From contig CM049310.1 in NCBI GenBank assembly GCA_026874595.1, forward strand, positions 86,033,056-86,097,055: 64,000 nt of DNA, in the 5' to 3' direction. The DNA is from Sipunculus nudus (lineage: Eukaryota; Annelida; Sipuncula; Golfingiida; Sipunculidae). The notes under the pieces are model-generated. The model had not been told where the DNA came from and did not search any database. It was given only the letters and a program-made list of their open reading frames with translations. This document shows positions 24,960 to 35,455 of this stretch, in pieces (position 1 is the first letter of the stretch; every line of letters starts with the position of its first letter). The translations under genes were made by a program, and so were the position numbers.

Positions 24960-25085
24960 TCTGCGTGGTCATTACACCAGGGTATAGATCCCAAAATTGC
25001 ACTCGTGTTGTAGTGAGGCACAGCCTTCCCGTTTATCTGCAGGGCTCCCAGTCTGGGTTGGTGTCGGCTGTTACTCTTACATATG
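24960..25085 (-). mobile_element. SINE fragment
   Basis: The reverse complement contains 'gggaaggctgtgcctcac', 'acacgagtgca' and 'taccctggtgtaatgacc', matching the central body of the SINE at 11,400-11,480. Head and tail are missing. Confidence 0.65.
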
Positions 25086-25089
25086 CTCT

Positions 25090-26700
25090 GCCTAGACTGC
25101 AGAAGTCATTAAATTTGCAAAGTTAAACATAGATCAACATCAATTACTTGACCTCGAAAATTAACTACATTTGTTGATATTTTGTGAGTGATTAACTTGG
25201 TTGCGTATTTCCACCGATCAATCAACATGTAACATACAACTGAATGTATGGACCGTACAGTTTATAACCTTAGTTTTAACTTGAATATATATATAATTAT
25301 AAGCCCCACTAAGGTTTAACCATATTATCCAAAGACATTTGATGGAATAATAGTTGTGGAGCAGAAACTCATATATTTCTCATGTGAATAATGCCTCAAA
25401 ATATACCTCTTTAAATTGCATATTTAAAACCTTCTTCCTATACAGGAGGCATTATATATATCAAGGTTTTCATATTGTGGGCACAGAGAACCGTTGGGGA
25501 GGAAACGTTTGAGGAATTTATCATGCGATTAGACTACAGGTGTTCTGATTAATGTATTGACAATTGATTTCAACATGTTTTTTTTTATTTCAATATCTTT
25601 AATCCCCCGATATTACCAACGATATTACCAACATATATAATAGGTATGTAATAAAGAGTGTGATTATGCAGTAGAGTGGTTCCAAATTAAGGAATGAACC
25701 TTCACCAGAGATAATCCATTGTTTCTCGAATTCAAGAAGAGCGGGGCAGATTGCCCAATTTAACACTAAATTTCTTGCACAGCATCATCGGCCTCCGTAG
25801 CTGCATGGTCAACGGTTTTACCAAATAATTTATAAGTAATAGGACGGTAGCAGAAAAACGAGTATTTCCAATGTTCCCATGCACTGACTGTCTTTCAGGC
25901 ATTGCTGTGCCTTAGGATTGACATTTAATACATAATTTTAACCACGTTCAAGATAATTACCTACATACACACATATATATATATATCTATATATGGTCAT
26001 TTGAAACAGTTATCCTTAAATTATATATTCCACTGCCCATCTCAATATTATTCGAATACGTACTAAGCGTATCTTATAACCAGCTGCTATGGCATTCTGC
26101 CTTTCCTATGCACGCCGCATATTCTGGTCGATGCTAAACTGATAGTATTTTTTGATATTATCATCCGTGGAAGTGGTATCTAAATCTTGAAGTGCTTGGT
26201 CCCGATTACCCGATATTATGCTACGGGTTCTTAAAGATACATGTATCTGAATTCGCCTTATGACATTTACATGTACACACATCATTTTTACGGACCGCAC
26301 TAGTATGACCCTGTGCACGTGCAGATGTGTTGTGATTTTTTCGTTGGCCGCCCTTCTTTTGTCAGGGCAGCATATTTTTTTCTGCATAACTCTTTTAATC
26401 TTTTTGTGACAATTTCAATAATAGCTTACCTATTCCCGCCCATATTCAGGTAAACTCCAAAGATATTCAGACAAAGGGCTTCTACTGAAGCCCCTCGAAG
26501 TGTACCAGGCGTCTAGAATAGTTAACATGCCATTGATTGTTCCTAAATCAGGACCAACAAGGCTGTTTTAATCTTTCTTTTTTTACTAACCACACAAATT
26601 GGTTTCAAAATGGTTGTTTCGCATTAATACTGTTGACGATAAATAATAAGCAATAAAGCAGCAGAGAATCAGCAGTACGTGAAATATGTAACACGTACAT
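25090..26700. other. Gene-free stretch
   Basis: AT-rich DNA with a short TA tract near 25,970-25,995. A 93-codon minus-strand frame at 26,106-26,387 shows no motif and no supporting signals. Confidence 0.45.
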
Positions 26701-26711
26701 CAATATCATGT

Positions 26712-26988
26712 TTAAAGGGGCCCAATCACCTATATGACCTTTATAAACTTAAGGTAATCCCTTGGAGATTTTAAACAAAATAGTCTAGAAAACGCACACA
26801 GGCTGCTTTTCCCCTTTTGTCATCACTGCTGTGTTTACACACAAGTTGTTGATCAGCAATTTCATACATCCTTCACGGAGGTATTATTATAATTAAAAAA
26901 AAAAAAACAGAATTAGCTTTAGATCATTGTTTTATTGACAGAAATCCAAACATCTCTTTAACAAAAGTAGGTGAATGGGCACCTTTAA
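26712..26988. mobile_element. MITE with TTAA ends
   Basis: The left end TTAAAGGGGCCCAATCACCT and the right end AGGTGAATGGGCACCTTTAA form inverted repeats of about 21 bp with a few mismatches, bounded by TTAA on both sides. The 277-bp element is non-coding with an A13 tract. A TTAA target is typical of piggyBac and Kolobok elements; the superfamily is inferred from that alone. Confidence 0.8.
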
Positions 26989-27462
26989 GGTCCATTTGAA
27001 AACCATATGACAGTATTTTAATGTTATGTATTTTAATATCGTCCCTATGATATATTATTCTGCCAAGACAATTATTAATACTGTTGACTATTTGAAAATT
27101 ATTTTACATAATTTATGACACGGTAGTACCCAAGATGTCAAATGTTATTCTTAAGATTAAACGTTGGTAAATAAGTTTGACCTTGACCTAGAATACCCAC
27201 CCTAACCTTTGGACAGCTCCTGGAGAAGATGTTAATACCAATGCACATTCAAAATTTTGTAAATCGATCCAATATTAATAATTTTGTTGCGATAGTTACA
27301 ATATCAAAGCAGTATCTAGGCATTTTTATTATGATGGCGGCCATCTTGGATTTTTTGGGGTCAGGTGGTTGATAAAATTTGTTACCTAACTTTTTCCATC
27401 AGCTTACACCTAAATGAAGTGAAAACAAGTGCATCTCAATTTAGGCATTCAATTCCTACGGT

Positions 27463-27468
27463 ATTGAC
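27463..27468. repeat. Target-site duplication ATTGAC, left
   Basis: ATTGAC immediately precedes the left terminal inverted repeat and is repeated exactly after the right one. Six-base duplications are the Polinton/Maverick norm. Confidence 0.95.
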
Positions 27469-27813
27469 AGTAGTGTGTATATACATGTGGCCCATTTATT
27501 GGGAAAATGTGGCCGATTATAGCCCTATCTGATTGGTGGGGAGTTTGGCCCATATTGAATCCTGGCTTCTAATTGGTCAATAGGGTGGGTTTCTCATGCA
27601 TATTAATGAGCTGGTGTGACGTCATTAGAGTGAGCGCCCCCTGGGGCGGGACGATAAATTATTAATGACAGTGTTAATGACGGGTTGGTTTTGATTAATG
27701 CCGGGTGTCGCCCCCTGGTGGTATGATGAGAAAGTATTAATGAAAGTGTAAATTGACCGGCTGGTTTTAATTAAGGCAGCGTGTCGCCCCCTGGCGACGT
27801 GATGGGAAACTAT
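27469..27813 (+). repeat. Left terminal inverted repeat
   Basis: About 345 bp. By eye it differs from the reverse complement of the right repeat at around twenty positions, with one single-base indel. It contains three 74-76-bp subrepeats each with CGCCCCCTGG (27,635; 27,709; 27,785), a perfect CRE TGACGTCA at 27,617-27,624 and two inverted CCAAT boxes (GATTGGTGGG near 27,532 and AATTGGTCAA near 27,572). Confidence 0.95.
27617..27624. promoter_or_regulatory. CRE/ATF-like site in left terminal repeat
   Basis: Perfect palindromic TGACGTCA, conserved at the mirror position in the right terminal repeat (53,976-53,983) although neighbouring bases differ. Together with the CCAAT boxes this gives the terminal repeat the look of a promoter or enhancer, as in adenovirus terminal repeats. 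Confidence 0.55.
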
Positions 27814-28070
27814 TAATTAATGGTCGGATCATTTGGTTTTTAAATAATTTTATGATGTTTTATGAGTTTAATTATTGATTTTTGCATTTGAAATAATGTT
27901 TTTGGAGTTTGAGTGTTTTATTTTCACATAAATGTGTTTTTATGGACACTTTTTAAAAAGTTTCTTACCATTATATTCGCGTTTTTGTGGTTTTCTATTG
28001 CATGTTTTTCATTATTTTTCTACTTTTTATTACTTTTTTGCTAAAATTGTGGTAAAATGCAACTTTAGTG

Positions 28071-28076
28071 TTTATT
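28071..28076 (-). terminator. Polyadenylation signal (minus), left end
   Basis: AATAAA on the minus strand, 66 bases beyond the stop codon of the leftmost minus-strand gene. A second one lies at 28,031-28,026. Confidence 0.55.
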
Positions 28077-28141
28077 CTTTTAGTGTTTTTTTACCTAAGT
28101 TTAAATAATGTCCACTGGCTCAATATACACAAATTTTAAAA

Positions 28142-29193
28142 CTAAGAAAAGTTAAAGTCTACTCGTATTCTGTGGCGATCTTCTGAATGGTACATGGAAA
28201 CATGCACATGTTCGGCATTTTGAAGCAAATCCAGCACGAGGGATGCTGCACGTAACGGGGTGCTGGAAACGTTCTCAAACCCTTCAATTTGTATCTCGTC
28301 CTTTAGGTTTTGGTTTCCAGCATCTGCAAAAGTGCTGCCAACGCATTGATCAAAATCATTCTGTCCACTGGCGATTTCACTTGTTCCAGCATTCTGTATG
28401 CCGACCGGCGGATTTACAGGTACGTTGGCCGGTCCACCACTGTAGATTTCATGCGCCAGTCTTTCGTATTCCAGGTCAGCCTGGCCGAGAGTTCCATCAG
28501 TTCCCCAGCTATATCCCGACAGCCACTGGTCATTAAACTGCTGGGTGTTTGGGGGCGGGGTTCCTGGGGGAGTGAAAGGGGAGAATACTCTTTGTGGAGT
28601 TGTTCGCCGCATAGGCTCAACGACTCCAACTGGTTTAATGTTTCTAGTGATGGGGCTGTTGCTGGTAGGGGAGGCTGGGGGATCGTAAAACACGACAGGT
28701 ACTGGCGGGGAAGGGGAGCGGGATCGAATGGTGGTGGGGGTATTGGGGAGTAAGGAGGAGGCGAGGTTTTGACCAGTGGCTGATGGAGACTCACCCGAGG
28801 TACTGCTGATGGTGACGGTGGTCGTGGTGGTGCAGCTACGTGTGTTGCTTCTTCTTCTTGGTTTTCTTGGTGCACCAGGGCAGGAGCATACCACTTGAAC
28901 TGCTTGGCTTGGGGTGCATGGATCTGCTGACCTGTGTGGACTTCTGTCACGGTATTCTTGGCTGTCGTTGCCCCGTCACCGGGTTGTATCGTTGATGGTA
29001 GGGGTAATGCTGCCTTCGTTTGGGTACAGCAGCTCTCTTCTTGCACCAGTTCTTTCATGATATTGTCTATTTCGTGCGACGAAATAGGTTGACTAAATTG
29101 TATTCTCGGTAATATTTCTACCCGTTGTTTGCTCTTTTTCCTTCTCTTGTCTTTCTTCAACTTCCAGCAAGCCAGCAGAGTCCTGAATCCCAT
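28142..29193 (-). pseudogene. Pro-rich protein with PPPY motif, two overlapping frames
   Basis: Frame A runs from ATG at 29,193 to 28,414 (259 codons): a basic N-terminus (KKDKRRKKSK), then a Pro/Ser-rich region with PPPYSP at about residues 145-150. Frame B is open from above 28,894 to 28,142, has no ATG at its start, is also Pro/Thr/Ser-rich and ends in an acidic, globular-looking tail with LEYERLAHEIY. The two frames overlap for ~480 bp without stops. The simplest reading is one gene of about 350 codons with a frameshift between roughly 28,600 and 28,750; dual coding is the alternative. PPxY recruits NEDD4-type ubiquitin ligases in other viruses, so a virion-entry or egress role is conceivable but unproven. 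No homologue is recognised. Confidence 0.55.
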
Positions 29194-29439
29194 TATCCAT
29201 CTTTTGACAGGCGTGGATTTCGGCAAACGTGCAAAATCTTATGGCGTGAAGTTGCGAGTGTGGCATGAGCCGGGTAGATATATAGCTGTGTGGGTTGTGA
29301 CAAAACCATTGTAGGGCAGGGGTAGGCAAGTTTTGTGCGGGACCATGATTCAAACACAGGCAACCAATCAGCTCAAAGCATTCAATCCTGCACACCACTT
29401 ACTGGATACAACAAGAACGGTCATGTGTGTGAAATGAAC

Positions 29440-29445
29440 TTTATT
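29440..29445 (-). terminator. Polyadenylation signal (minus)
   Basis: AATAAA on the minus strand, about 305 bases after the stop at 29,750 and before the NRF1-like sites are left behind by the downstream gene. The assignment is loose. Confidence 0.3.
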
Positions 29446-29471
29446 CCGGAAGACCAATGGGAAAATTATAC

Positions 29472-29537
29472 TGCGCATGCGCAAACGGAAACAAACTTGA
29501 AAAAAAAAACACCTTGATACAATACTGCGCATGCGCA
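29472..29537. promoter_or_regulatory. Two perfect NRF1-type palindromes
   Basis: TGCGCATGCGCA occurs at 29,472-29,483 and 29,526-29,537, 54 bp apart, with similar flanks ('actgcgcatgcgcaaac/cc gg'). This equals the NRF1 consensus. The pair lies upstream of the minus-strand Pro-rich gene, in the only sizeable intergenic gap of the left arm, so it is probably that gene's promoter. Host factor use is inferred. Confidence 0.6.
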
Positions 29538-29749
29538 ACCGGACACGAACGGGAACATTACCTTAAACTAGTAAAATATATAATATTTTAACTTTTAAAA
29601 ACAACTTATAAGCTAAGCTGAACATTACAAACATATTTTTACATGTTTTCCTTGATAAAACTTGGCAGTTTTAACGTTCCCTTCACCGCAATTCGGGTGG
29701 TAGTTATTAGGGCGACAGTGGTCAGTAGCCCGCCCGCCACCGCTTTCAG

Positions 29750-30340
29750 TCATTCCTCATCACTGTGGTTGCACATCTTCTCATTATCCTTCTGTTTAAT
29801 GTACAATCTTTTGCACGTTCCACAGGCGTCATTGAACTTGGGTGGGAGTATAATGTTGACAGCTTGTTCGATTTCATGGTTCATGCCTGGAATAGAGATG
29901 GCTTTAATGAGTTCCACCATGTTGTTGAGGGTGAAGTATTTCTCTTGGTGGCGCACCACAATTCCTACGCTACCATCAAATTTTGAGTGGGTGTACATGA
30001 TCATTTGATAATCTGGATCGTAACACCAAGAGAAACGTTCACCAATCACATCCCACACTCTTACACACACATCTGCACTGGTGTCATTACCCCGTTTTAC
30101 AGCCATGAAACCAGAGCTATCGATGTAGGCGTTTTGGTTTGAGCGTTTGTTGGTGGCGGTTAGCGCTATCATTTCCAGTGCTCTAGGACACAACATTCCT
30201 TTGGCGACTATTTTTTCTGGACCGACTCCCTTCCACACATCTTCATTTACTTCTTTGACCACGCCATGTTCTGTCGGCCTTTCTTCTCTCCATTTTTGTG
30301 CCAGGAAGTAACGGGTTTTGGGGACGAGGAGGCCTGTCAC
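29750..30340 (-). CDS. Unrecognised left-arm protein (~196 codons)
   Basis: An open frame with no ATG at its 5' end: the listed start is GTG, and it begins exactly where the upstream 142-codon gene stops (ATGTGA, 30,341-30,337). It may therefore be the C-terminal half of that gene separated by a frameshift, or a separate gene with an internal start (MLCPRAL, MIALTA). Mixed composition, with a C-terminal CGTCKRLY segment and another Cys-containing tail that could bind metal. No family is recognised. It sits in the minus-strand left-arm block, which in Polintons and adintoviruses usually holds lineage-specific accessory genes. Confidence 0.55.
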   Translation of the reverse strand: MTGLLVPKTRYFLAQKWREERPTEHGVVKEVNEDVWKGVGPEKIVAKGMLCPRALEMIALTATNKRSNQNAYIDSSGFMAVKRGNDTSADVCVRVWDVIGERFSWCYDPDYQMIMYTHSKFDGSVGIVVRHQEKYFTLNNMVELIKAISIPGMNHEIEQAVNIILPPKFNDACGTCKRLYIKQKDNEKMCNHSDEE

Positions 30341-30765
30341 ATTTCCAGTTCCCAGGTCCAGTTTATTTCGTCTTGACGGACCAGGATGAATTCATCCGTT
30401 ACAAAGATTGCCACTTCCATTCTGGCTTTCCAATAGGGATATTCCTGCGATCCTTTGAAATAACGGTAACCTCTTGTTCTCATTTTTCTTTTGTCTGTGG
30501 TTACCATGACAGTTTCTGGAAATTTCTTCTGGTTCAGGAGGAGAAGGGTGTGGTACATGAGGTTCAAGCGGAACTGTGTGTTTGGAATCCTGAGGCCGTG
30601 GTTACAGGCGTTGTTGATGGGGTCTAGATACTCTTCAAGCAGGTAAACAAATGGCGTTATTCGTGGTGGGTTCCAGGAGCCACGAGGTACAGCTTTGGGT
30701 CTTTTCTTGGAATCTGCCACAATGTCATGACCTCTCTCATACAGTTTGTCGAGTGCATTGGACAT
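30337..30765 (-). CDS. Unrecognised left-arm protein (142 codons)
   Basis: Begins with ATG at 30,765 (MSNALDKLYERGHD) and ends ELEM-stop at 30,337. Basic middle (TTDKRKMRTRGYRYFKGSQ) with many aromatic residues. The stop overlaps the opening of the next frame, which suggests either translational coupling or a frameshifted single gene of ~340 codons spanning 30,765-29,750. No domain recognised. Confidence 0.6.
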   Translation of the reverse strand: MSNALDKLYERGHDIVADSKKRPKAVPRGSWNPPRITPFVYLLEEYLDPINNACNHGLRIPNTQFRLNLMYHTLLLLNQKKFPETVMVTTDKRKMRTRGYRYFKGSQEYPYWKARMEVAIFVTDEFILVRQDEINWTWELEM

Positions 30766-30786
30766 TTTTCTTTTGTGTTCTTTGAA

Positions 30787-31329
30787 CTAGACATCTTCCC
30801 ACATGCCTGACATAAAATGACCTTTGTCATAGTCGTCTTCATCGGAAGAGGAGGAGGACAAGGAGGCGGAGGAAGTAGTAGTAGTAGTAGTAGTAGTACC
30901 TCCCATGTCTTCACAGGGGTAGTTTACAGGTTCGGCTTCTTTTTTGCACATTTCTTCAGTGTCAGGAACTTTCTTTTTTTATGTAGCAGTTAAACATATG
31001 GTATCTAATGGGCTTGGTGCCACTTGACTAGATTCCATCCACTTGGCCACTTTCTCCGTGTCATATTTCCTTTGGGCTTCATGGATGGTTATTTCTTTAT
31101 CTTCATCTTGTTCTTCTGCTCCGTTGTCTACTTGCGTGTTCTGGTCTTTGTTTTCCTCAAATTTAACTGTGATTGGCTTCATGTCATTACCGCACCTAGC
31201 AAAATCGTCTTCCAATAAGGTGGACTGGGGGTTGGTGGGTGTGTCGCACTGGTCGTCGGCAAACCCTTCGGGATCAATGCTATAGATAGAAATGTGATCA
31301 GATTGTGTTTCGTTGCCGTTATCTTCCAT
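30787..31329 (-). pseudogene. Acidic Ser/Thr-rich protein interrupted by one in-frame TAA
   Basis: From ATG at 31,329 the frame runs 116 codons (MEDNGNETQSD..., rich in D/E/N/Q) to TAA at 30,981-30,979, then continues in the same frame through a Lys-rich stretch, poly-Thr and poly-Ser and an acidic tail (SSDEDDYDKGHF) to TAG at 30,787, about 180 codons in all. The continuity in frame and composition says this is one gene with a nonsense change, or one read through. It is the first minus-strand gene left of the polymerase and has a TATA box 52-57 bp upstream. An early regulatory role is plausible but nothing identifies it. Confidence 0.6.
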
Positions 31330-31380
31330 TTTGCTTTGTGCTCAAATGCGCAGTGAAGCGGTAAAGCGTGGTTGCGGTGT

Positions 31381-31483
31381 TTTATAGAGTAAAACCGGAA
31401 GCAAAGTGGGAAAATTCATTGCTCATTCGTGGACCACCCGGAAGCCACACGGAAAAACTGCACTGGTCCCAGCTTATTTAAAG
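31381..31483. promoter_or_regulatory. Divergent promoter between acidic gene and polymerase
   Basis: On the minus strand, TATAAA lies at 31,386-31,381, 52 bases before the acidic gene's ATG. On the plus strand, TTATTTAAAG lies at 31,474-31,483, 44 bases before the likely polymerase start at 31,527. Between them are two CCGGAAG (ETS-like) cores at about 31,395 and 31,437. Confidence 0.6.
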
Positions 31484-31526
31484 CCCCAGTGTTGCCCGCC
31501 CGCGGGTTTTTCCACGCAAGCGAGAA

Positions 31527-34500
31527 TGACGTTCAACAGCGACACCGGGCCTTTTTCTGTGACACTCCAAAGGGAGAGTATGTTCAACAAGTTCAGGAAA
31601 AAGGGAATATCTTTGAAAATCAACCTGATTTACAAAAGTTGGACCAAATGAAACCATACAATGCTTTGTATGCCGTGTTCGAACCTTTGTTAGAAGAATG
31701 GAAAAAGGACAAGCCGGCAAATACCTACATGCCAGTCAACATGACATCGCCCGGACTGCAAAACAAAGCCTTCAACACCAAATGGTTGAATAAAGAGGAC
31801 CTGACCTTAGAATACATTATGACACAAGTCGAGAAAACCCTCAACAGCAACGAGTCTTTCAAGTTCAAGATTTTGAAATGGAGCTGAAATCGGTAGAATT
31901 GCCACAAATTTCAGGTTCACCCAATTACTCTTTGAAAGAACTAATCAAAGCTTACCCACACACGTACGTAGACCCTAGCCACTTTAACAGTACATTTTTG
32001 ACACAAGATTGTTTTATTGCTACCGTGGTAGTTATGTCCTAGATGGAAGATAACACTAAGTTAAGAGGAATAAAAAGAAAAAGAGGGGAAAACGTTTCTT
32101 TGAGAAGGGAGAGACAACTAACTGGCAGAGATATATCATTATGGGTAGAGGAAATTTCCCGTGTGAAAAAAAGCTAAAGTTGTTACAACCTACGTAACCG
32201 TGCGTGACATGGTTGAAATTGACAAACAGTTTCCGGTTAAAAACATTTTGGTTTTTCACGGGCGCAAAGCAAGCGAAATTTTATTCCGATCTACTAACTG
32301 GAATCCAAAGAACCCCTCGCTGTACATTTTAGCTGTAGGTAACCATGCCGTGGGGATTTTGAAAATAAAATCCCATTTAGAGACGAAGCGTGACATATGT
32401 TGGGTATGTTGCAAAGCCATGAGAAATAAAGGTGCACACTTGTGCCAGGGAACGTGTAAACATTGCGGATACAGCCCGCCGTGCACTTTACTACGGGGTG
32501 ACAATGTGCGTAGATAGGAGGAATGCGGGTGGTATGGCTTTTTAGGGGAGGGGTGCTTTAAGAACCACTCTTTAAAACAACCCGGGCACAAACATAATAT
32601 TTGCGAAAGGCGGCGGGTATGTCCAAAGTGCAGGGGTATAATAAAAAACGGAGAACATAAATGTCACATGTACACCTGCAAAATATGATACAAACAAATA
32701 AAAAGGAGGCGACCACATTTGTTACATGCGTGCGCTTTCTGGCGAAAAGATAGCCCGGACAAATTTTCGGCCGTACATTTTTTGGGATACAGAATGCGTA
32801 AAATCAGAACCGGAGGGCAAAAAAGGCCTGCGTACACACACAGTGAATGCTGTGGTGTGCCATTACGTGTGCGCAACTTGATTGAAGAATGAAGAAATGG
32901 AGAAGGTACTCACCGACAACGTAAGCTGCTTTTGCACACAGCGGCGCTTTCATTCGGCAGAAGTATTAATTTATTGGATTTTTGGCCCCGCTTTAAAGCT
33001 TGACCCTAAAAAACAAACCTATTTGTTTTGCTCACAATTTCGGCGGTTACGATGGGGTTTTTTTTTCACAACAATACCTTATTTCACACGGGATGACCGC
33101 CACATCACTGCCTACCCGCGGACTGCGTATACTCAGTTTGACAGTGTGTGGGGTTGATTTTAAAGACAGTTTAAATCTGATCCCCATAGGCCTGGCAAAA
33201 TTTCCTAAAGCTTTTGGTTTAAAAGAAATGAAGAAAGGGTATTTCCCGTATGAGTTTAACACCGCGGAAAATATTATTTACGTTGGGGAGACACCATCCG
33301 TACGGTATTTTAAACAAGTAGGCGATCCCGAGTTTTTGGAGTGGCATTCGAACCAAGTGGACAGCGGGTACGTATGGAACCGCCGTGAAGAATTGTTCCA
33401 GTATTGCAACAGTGACGTGGAACTTCTTAAACAAGGATGTTTAAAATTCCGTGAATCGTACATGAAAAAAAGCAGGCTTTGATCTCTTTTTGCACGCGGT
33501 GACCCTACCTTCCGCCTGCATGAAAAACTACCGGTTAAATTATTTGTGTGAGAACCAGATTGCTATGATCCCAACGCAGATCACTTGCACGCATCTGTCC
33601 GTCATAGCCGACCTGTGGCTGGCGGAAAAGCAAACGGAAACAGATTTCCACATCCGCCACGGCAGCGACACTTGGAACGGGAAAGAGTGTCGGGTCCAGT
33701 TAAAGAATGGAAAATACGTCTCCGTCGATGGGTATTGCCCCGAAACGTCCACCGTCTACGAATATAACGGATGCGTGTGGCACGGTTGTGTCTTGTGCAT
33801 GCAGCCCGATGGTACAGTTCCTAACACGGACATGCCCAACTACGTGGCCTACGCTAAACAGGTAGATAAGCAAGGGGAGTTGAAGGCCGCAGGTTACAAA
33901 GTGGTAGTACTCTGGGAACACAAATATGCTGTCCAAAAGAGTCCTTTGATGAAAACACCGCAGTATCATGTACAACCTCGTGAGGCTTTTTTCGGGGGAA
34001 GGACAAACGCCACTTTTTTTATTCAGAGAAGTCAAAGATGGAGAGAGAATCGATTATTACTGTGTCACTTCCATGTATCCATACGTCCAGAAAACTAAAT
34101 GTTACCATGTAGGTATACCGGATGTAATTCAGAAGCCAACGGAAAAACAGTTGCTGGAAAGCCCTGGCGGAATAATTTGCGCGGCGTTTTTACCACCCCG
34201 ACACCTATTCAACCCTGTTTTACCCTACCGGACATGCGGTAAGCTGATGTTCCCGTTGTGGGCGAAATGCACAGAAACGCAAAACCAGTGGGAGCCGTGC
34301 ACCCATACAGAAGCGGAGCGCGTGTTGAGGGGGTGTTGGTGTACACCGGAAGTATTGAAAGCCTTGGAAAAAGGATATGTGTCTTATGAAGGTTACGAAC
34401 TGTGGGAATGGAAAACATGGGAAAACATTTTCGCTTCTTACATCGAAAAATGGTACCAGTTGAAAACCCAAGCTTCCGGTTGGCCTACAGATGACCCGGC

Positions 34501-35275
34501 CAAGAGAGAAAAGTACATGATGGAACTGCAGGAAAAGCAAGGGGTTACCATAAACCCGGAGGAAGTGGCTCACAATCCTGCCGTGCGTTTTGTGGCAAAA
34601 CAGGCCTTTAACACCTTATGGGAAAAATTCGGTCAGAAAGACGGGCTAATGCAAAGAAAACAAGTGGACAGTTATGACGACCTTATATCCATTTTACACG
34701 ATGACACCAAAGAAGTGATGGAAATAGTGAATTTGGGGGACCATTTGCTGCAAATTGAATGGAAACCAAAAGAAAAAGATTACGAGCAGGGGAAGACCAA
34801 TAAACCTGTGATCGCGGCATTCACAACTTGTTACGGCCGGTTGGAATTATATAGAGTTTTGCACTTTTTAGATCAGAGGGTGTTGTATTTCGACACTGAT
34901 TCGGTCGTGTTTCATTCCAAACGGGAGGACCCCATGCCACCCACAGGGCCCTTGTTGGGAGATCTGACTGACGAGATGGAAGGAGGTGTCATCACACGGT
35001 TCGTCAGCGGAGGACCCAAAAATTATGGATACATTGGGAAAAGCCCAAAAGGTGAAACTGTGACTTGTCAAAAAGCCAAAGATTTCCACGTGGGGAAGCG
35101 AGTGGCCTTTGATGATTTGAAATACATGGTGGAAGCTTTGTTGGAAAAACGTGAACAAAACGGTATTAATTTACCCGTAGATTTTTACATGGTTAGGAGC
35201 AAGGAAGGGTTGGTGAAATCCACTTCTTTAGACAAGCTGTACACAGGTGTACGACAAACACCGCTTTTGGCGTGA
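31527..35275 (+). pseudogene. Protein-primed family B DNA polymerase (pPolB), degraded
   Basis: Replicates the element from a terminal protein at the inverted repeats, by family analogy. Visible in order: N-terminal segment (MKPYNALYAVF, 31.65 kb); a region with paired Cys (CWVCC..., CKHCGY, CPKC) at 32.39-32.65 kb, as in Polinton polymerases; 3'-5' exonuclease with FKDSLN at 33.16 kb and YCNSDVELL at 33.40 kb; a nuclease-like insertion TVYEYNGCVWHGC near 33.76 kb; palm motif A region SMYPYV (34.07 kb), motif B KQAFNTLWEKFG (34.59 kb), motif C YFDTDSVVF (34.89 kb). The 435-codon palm/thumb part (33,968-35,275) is open. Upstream there are many stops and frameshifts between 31.6 and 33.0 kb, one near 33,470 (A7) and one near 34,015 (T-run). 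Not functional as it stands. Confidence 0.92.
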
Positions 35276-35320
35276 AGTTGATCCGTTAGATAAGTTTACA
35301 ACATTTCCTTTTGGATTTGA

Positions 35321-35326
35321 AATAAA
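35321..35326 (+). terminator. Polyadenylation signal AATAAA after polymerase
   Basis: 46 bases after the polymerase stop codon and before the next TATA box, so it closes the polymerase transcription unit. Confidence 0.6.
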
Positions 35327-35382
35327 GGTTTGACGTTCATTGTGAAATTTTGTTGTGTTTTTTTTTACTGGTGAGAAAGAGG

Positions 35383-35390
35383 TATAAAAG
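35383..35390 (+). promoter_or_regulatory. TATA box of the ATPase transcription unit
   Basis: TATAAAAG in 'agaggtataaaagtgtgc', 66 bases before the first usable ATG of the ATPase. It is the same octamer that precedes several other element genes. Confidence 0.6.
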
Positions 35391-35455
35391 TGTGCATGTG
35401 TGTATGGATATGATTTAAAGAAATCATATGGTACAAATTCAAACACCCGTTCACC

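Noticed and set aside
28310-28753. 147-codon plus-strand frame opposite the Pro-rich gene
   Set aside because: Antisense shadow of a GC-richer Pro-rich coding region; Gly/Trp content mirrors Pro codons.
34209-35158. Several 70-117-codon minus-strand frames under the polymerase
   Set aside because: Shadows of the plus-strand polymerase, which has diagnostic motifs.
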